DNA from: Thiotrichaceae bacterium
GTDB taxonomy: Bacteria; Pseudomonadota; Gammaproteobacteria; Thiotrichales; Thiotrichaceae
NCBI GenBank assembly: GCA_027008885.1
Contig: JALVDQ010000032.1
Coordinates: 1 to 5,199, forward strand
Direction of reading: 5' to 3'
DNA length: 5,199 nt
The position numbers were made by a program, and so were the translations under genes. This document shows, in pieces, positions 4,740 through 5,199 of the stretch. Under the pieces are notes generated by a model. That model had not been told where the DNA came from. It saw only the letters and a program-made list of their open reading frames with translations, and made no database searches. Numbering within the stretch: the first letter of the stretch is position 1; every line of letters begins with the position of its first letter.

Positions 4740-5199
4740 TAAAGATGTTTGCCGTAGAATAAATGATCAAGCCGGACTTTATCAAATTTGGCAATGCCTG
4801 GCATTTTTCCCCACTGTTTAAAGCCAAATTTTTCTAACAGCCCAATACTGCCACTATTGCTGCCCAGTAGCATCGCAATAAGGGTTGTTATTCCCAGTTC
4901 CGGACAGAGTACAAGTGCTTGTTGCATCAGTTTTGATGCAACACCGTGGCGTTGATGCTGAAAGTGTATGTAGTAGCTGATTTCTGCGGTTTGCGCAAAG
5001 GCGGCGCGCCCTTCACGGTAGGCACTCAGGCTCAGGTAGCCGAGAACCTGATTATTCTGCACGGCTACCAGTATTGGGTATTTGTCTGCTGTATGCGCCT
5101 CGAACCAGCCGCGTCGTTCATCAACTGAAAAAGTTTGTGTGTCTGCGGTGCAGTTTCCCGCAAGAATCGCCTGATTGTAGATCTCAACCAGTGCCCCAA
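4739..5199 (-). CDS. GNAT N-acetyltransferase, phosphinothricin-acetyltransferase/YncA-like (5' partial)
   Basis: An open frame of 152 residues plus stop runs in from the right edge, so the first roughly ten residues are missing. It shows family landmarks in order: I-Y-N-Q-A-I near the N-terminus, T-A-D-T and F-S-V-D-E-R-R-G-W-F (visible residues 17-32), Y-P-I-L-V-A, the G-Y-L-S-L-S-x-Y-R strand, A-E-I-S-Y-Y-I, and the acetyl-CoA P-loop Q-R-H-G-V-A (4954-4937), which fits Q/R-x-x-G-x-G/A. The C-terminal L-L-E-K-F-G-F is the usual late GNAT motif. Relatives acetylate the amino group of phosphinothricin, methionine derivatives or other small amino compounds; the substrate here cannot be predicted. 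It is the first visible gene of the operon, and its TAA overlaps the channel ATG by one base. An internal GTG at 5062 should not be taken as the start, because the conserved N-terminal half lies upstream. Confidence 0.93.
   Translation of the reverse strand, partial: GALVEIYNQAILAGNCTADTQTFSVDERRGWFEAHTADKYPILVAVQNNQVLGYLSLSAYREGRAAFAQTAEISYYIHFQHQRHGVASKLMQQALVLCPELGITTLIAMLLGSNSGSIGLLEKFGFKQWGKMPGIAKFDKVRLDHLFYGKHL

Larger units (their letters stand above)
3298..5199 (-). other. Probable operon: GNAT acetyltransferase, K+ channel, hemerythrin
   Basis: All three genes lie on the minus strand with overlapping stop and start codons (TAATG at 4741-4737, ATGA at 3741-3738) and no intervening space. 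One transcript with translational coupling is the simplest reading. The promoter lies beyond the right edge, possibly with more genes. No hairpin-plus-T-run terminator follows the hemerythrin gene; the dispersed repeat copy C is the first thing after its stop. Confidence 0.8.

Overview
The window looks like ordinary chromosomal DNA from a gammaproteobacterium. The evidence is the protein style: a DUF4124 protein with a C-terminal beta domain, a YncA/phosphinothricin-type GNAT, a six-transmembrane K+ channel and a single-domain hemerythrin. A GTAGGGT-type palindromic intergenic repeat fits the same picture. A methanotroph-like or other repeat-rich lineage is possible, but the sequence does not fix the genus. 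I see no phage, transposase, CRISPR array or RNA gene.

Left part (1-1321). The window opens with the first 19 codons of an unidentified minus-strand gene. It has a strong Shine-Dalgarno sequence and a leader that can fold into three nested stems around the ribosome-binding site. A minus-strand DUF4870 membrane protein (238-588) follows. It is divergent from a plus-strand exported DUF4124 protein (731-1321), and the 142-base gap between them carries inverted repeats and promoter-like boxes.

Middle (1322-3297). The DUF4124 gene converges on a minus-strand pair: a secreted or periplasmic PDZ protein with a Met/Pro/Tyr-rich linker (2287-3186), then an apparently catalytically complete rhomboid protease (1513-2232). 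The convergent gap 1322-1512 is filled by a GTAGGGT-type palindrome flanked by two direct copies of a 30-base repeat. A third copy lies in inverse orientation at 3271-3299, touching the hemerythrin stop codon.

Right part (3298-5199). Three minus-strand genes form a tight operon, transcribed GNAT acetyltransferase (5' end outside the window), voltage-gated-type K+ channel, hemerythrin-domain protein. The junctions are TAATG (1-base overlap) and ATGA (4-base overlap), so translational coupling is likely. The channel carries a Cys/His-rich C-terminal tail, and the next gene encodes a putative di-iron protein. This suggests, without proving, a link between K+ flux and metal, O2 or NO status.

The most interesting non-coding signals are the 30-base repeat, the palindrome it brackets, and the nested leader at the left edge. 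I did not find convincing evidence of a wholly new system.
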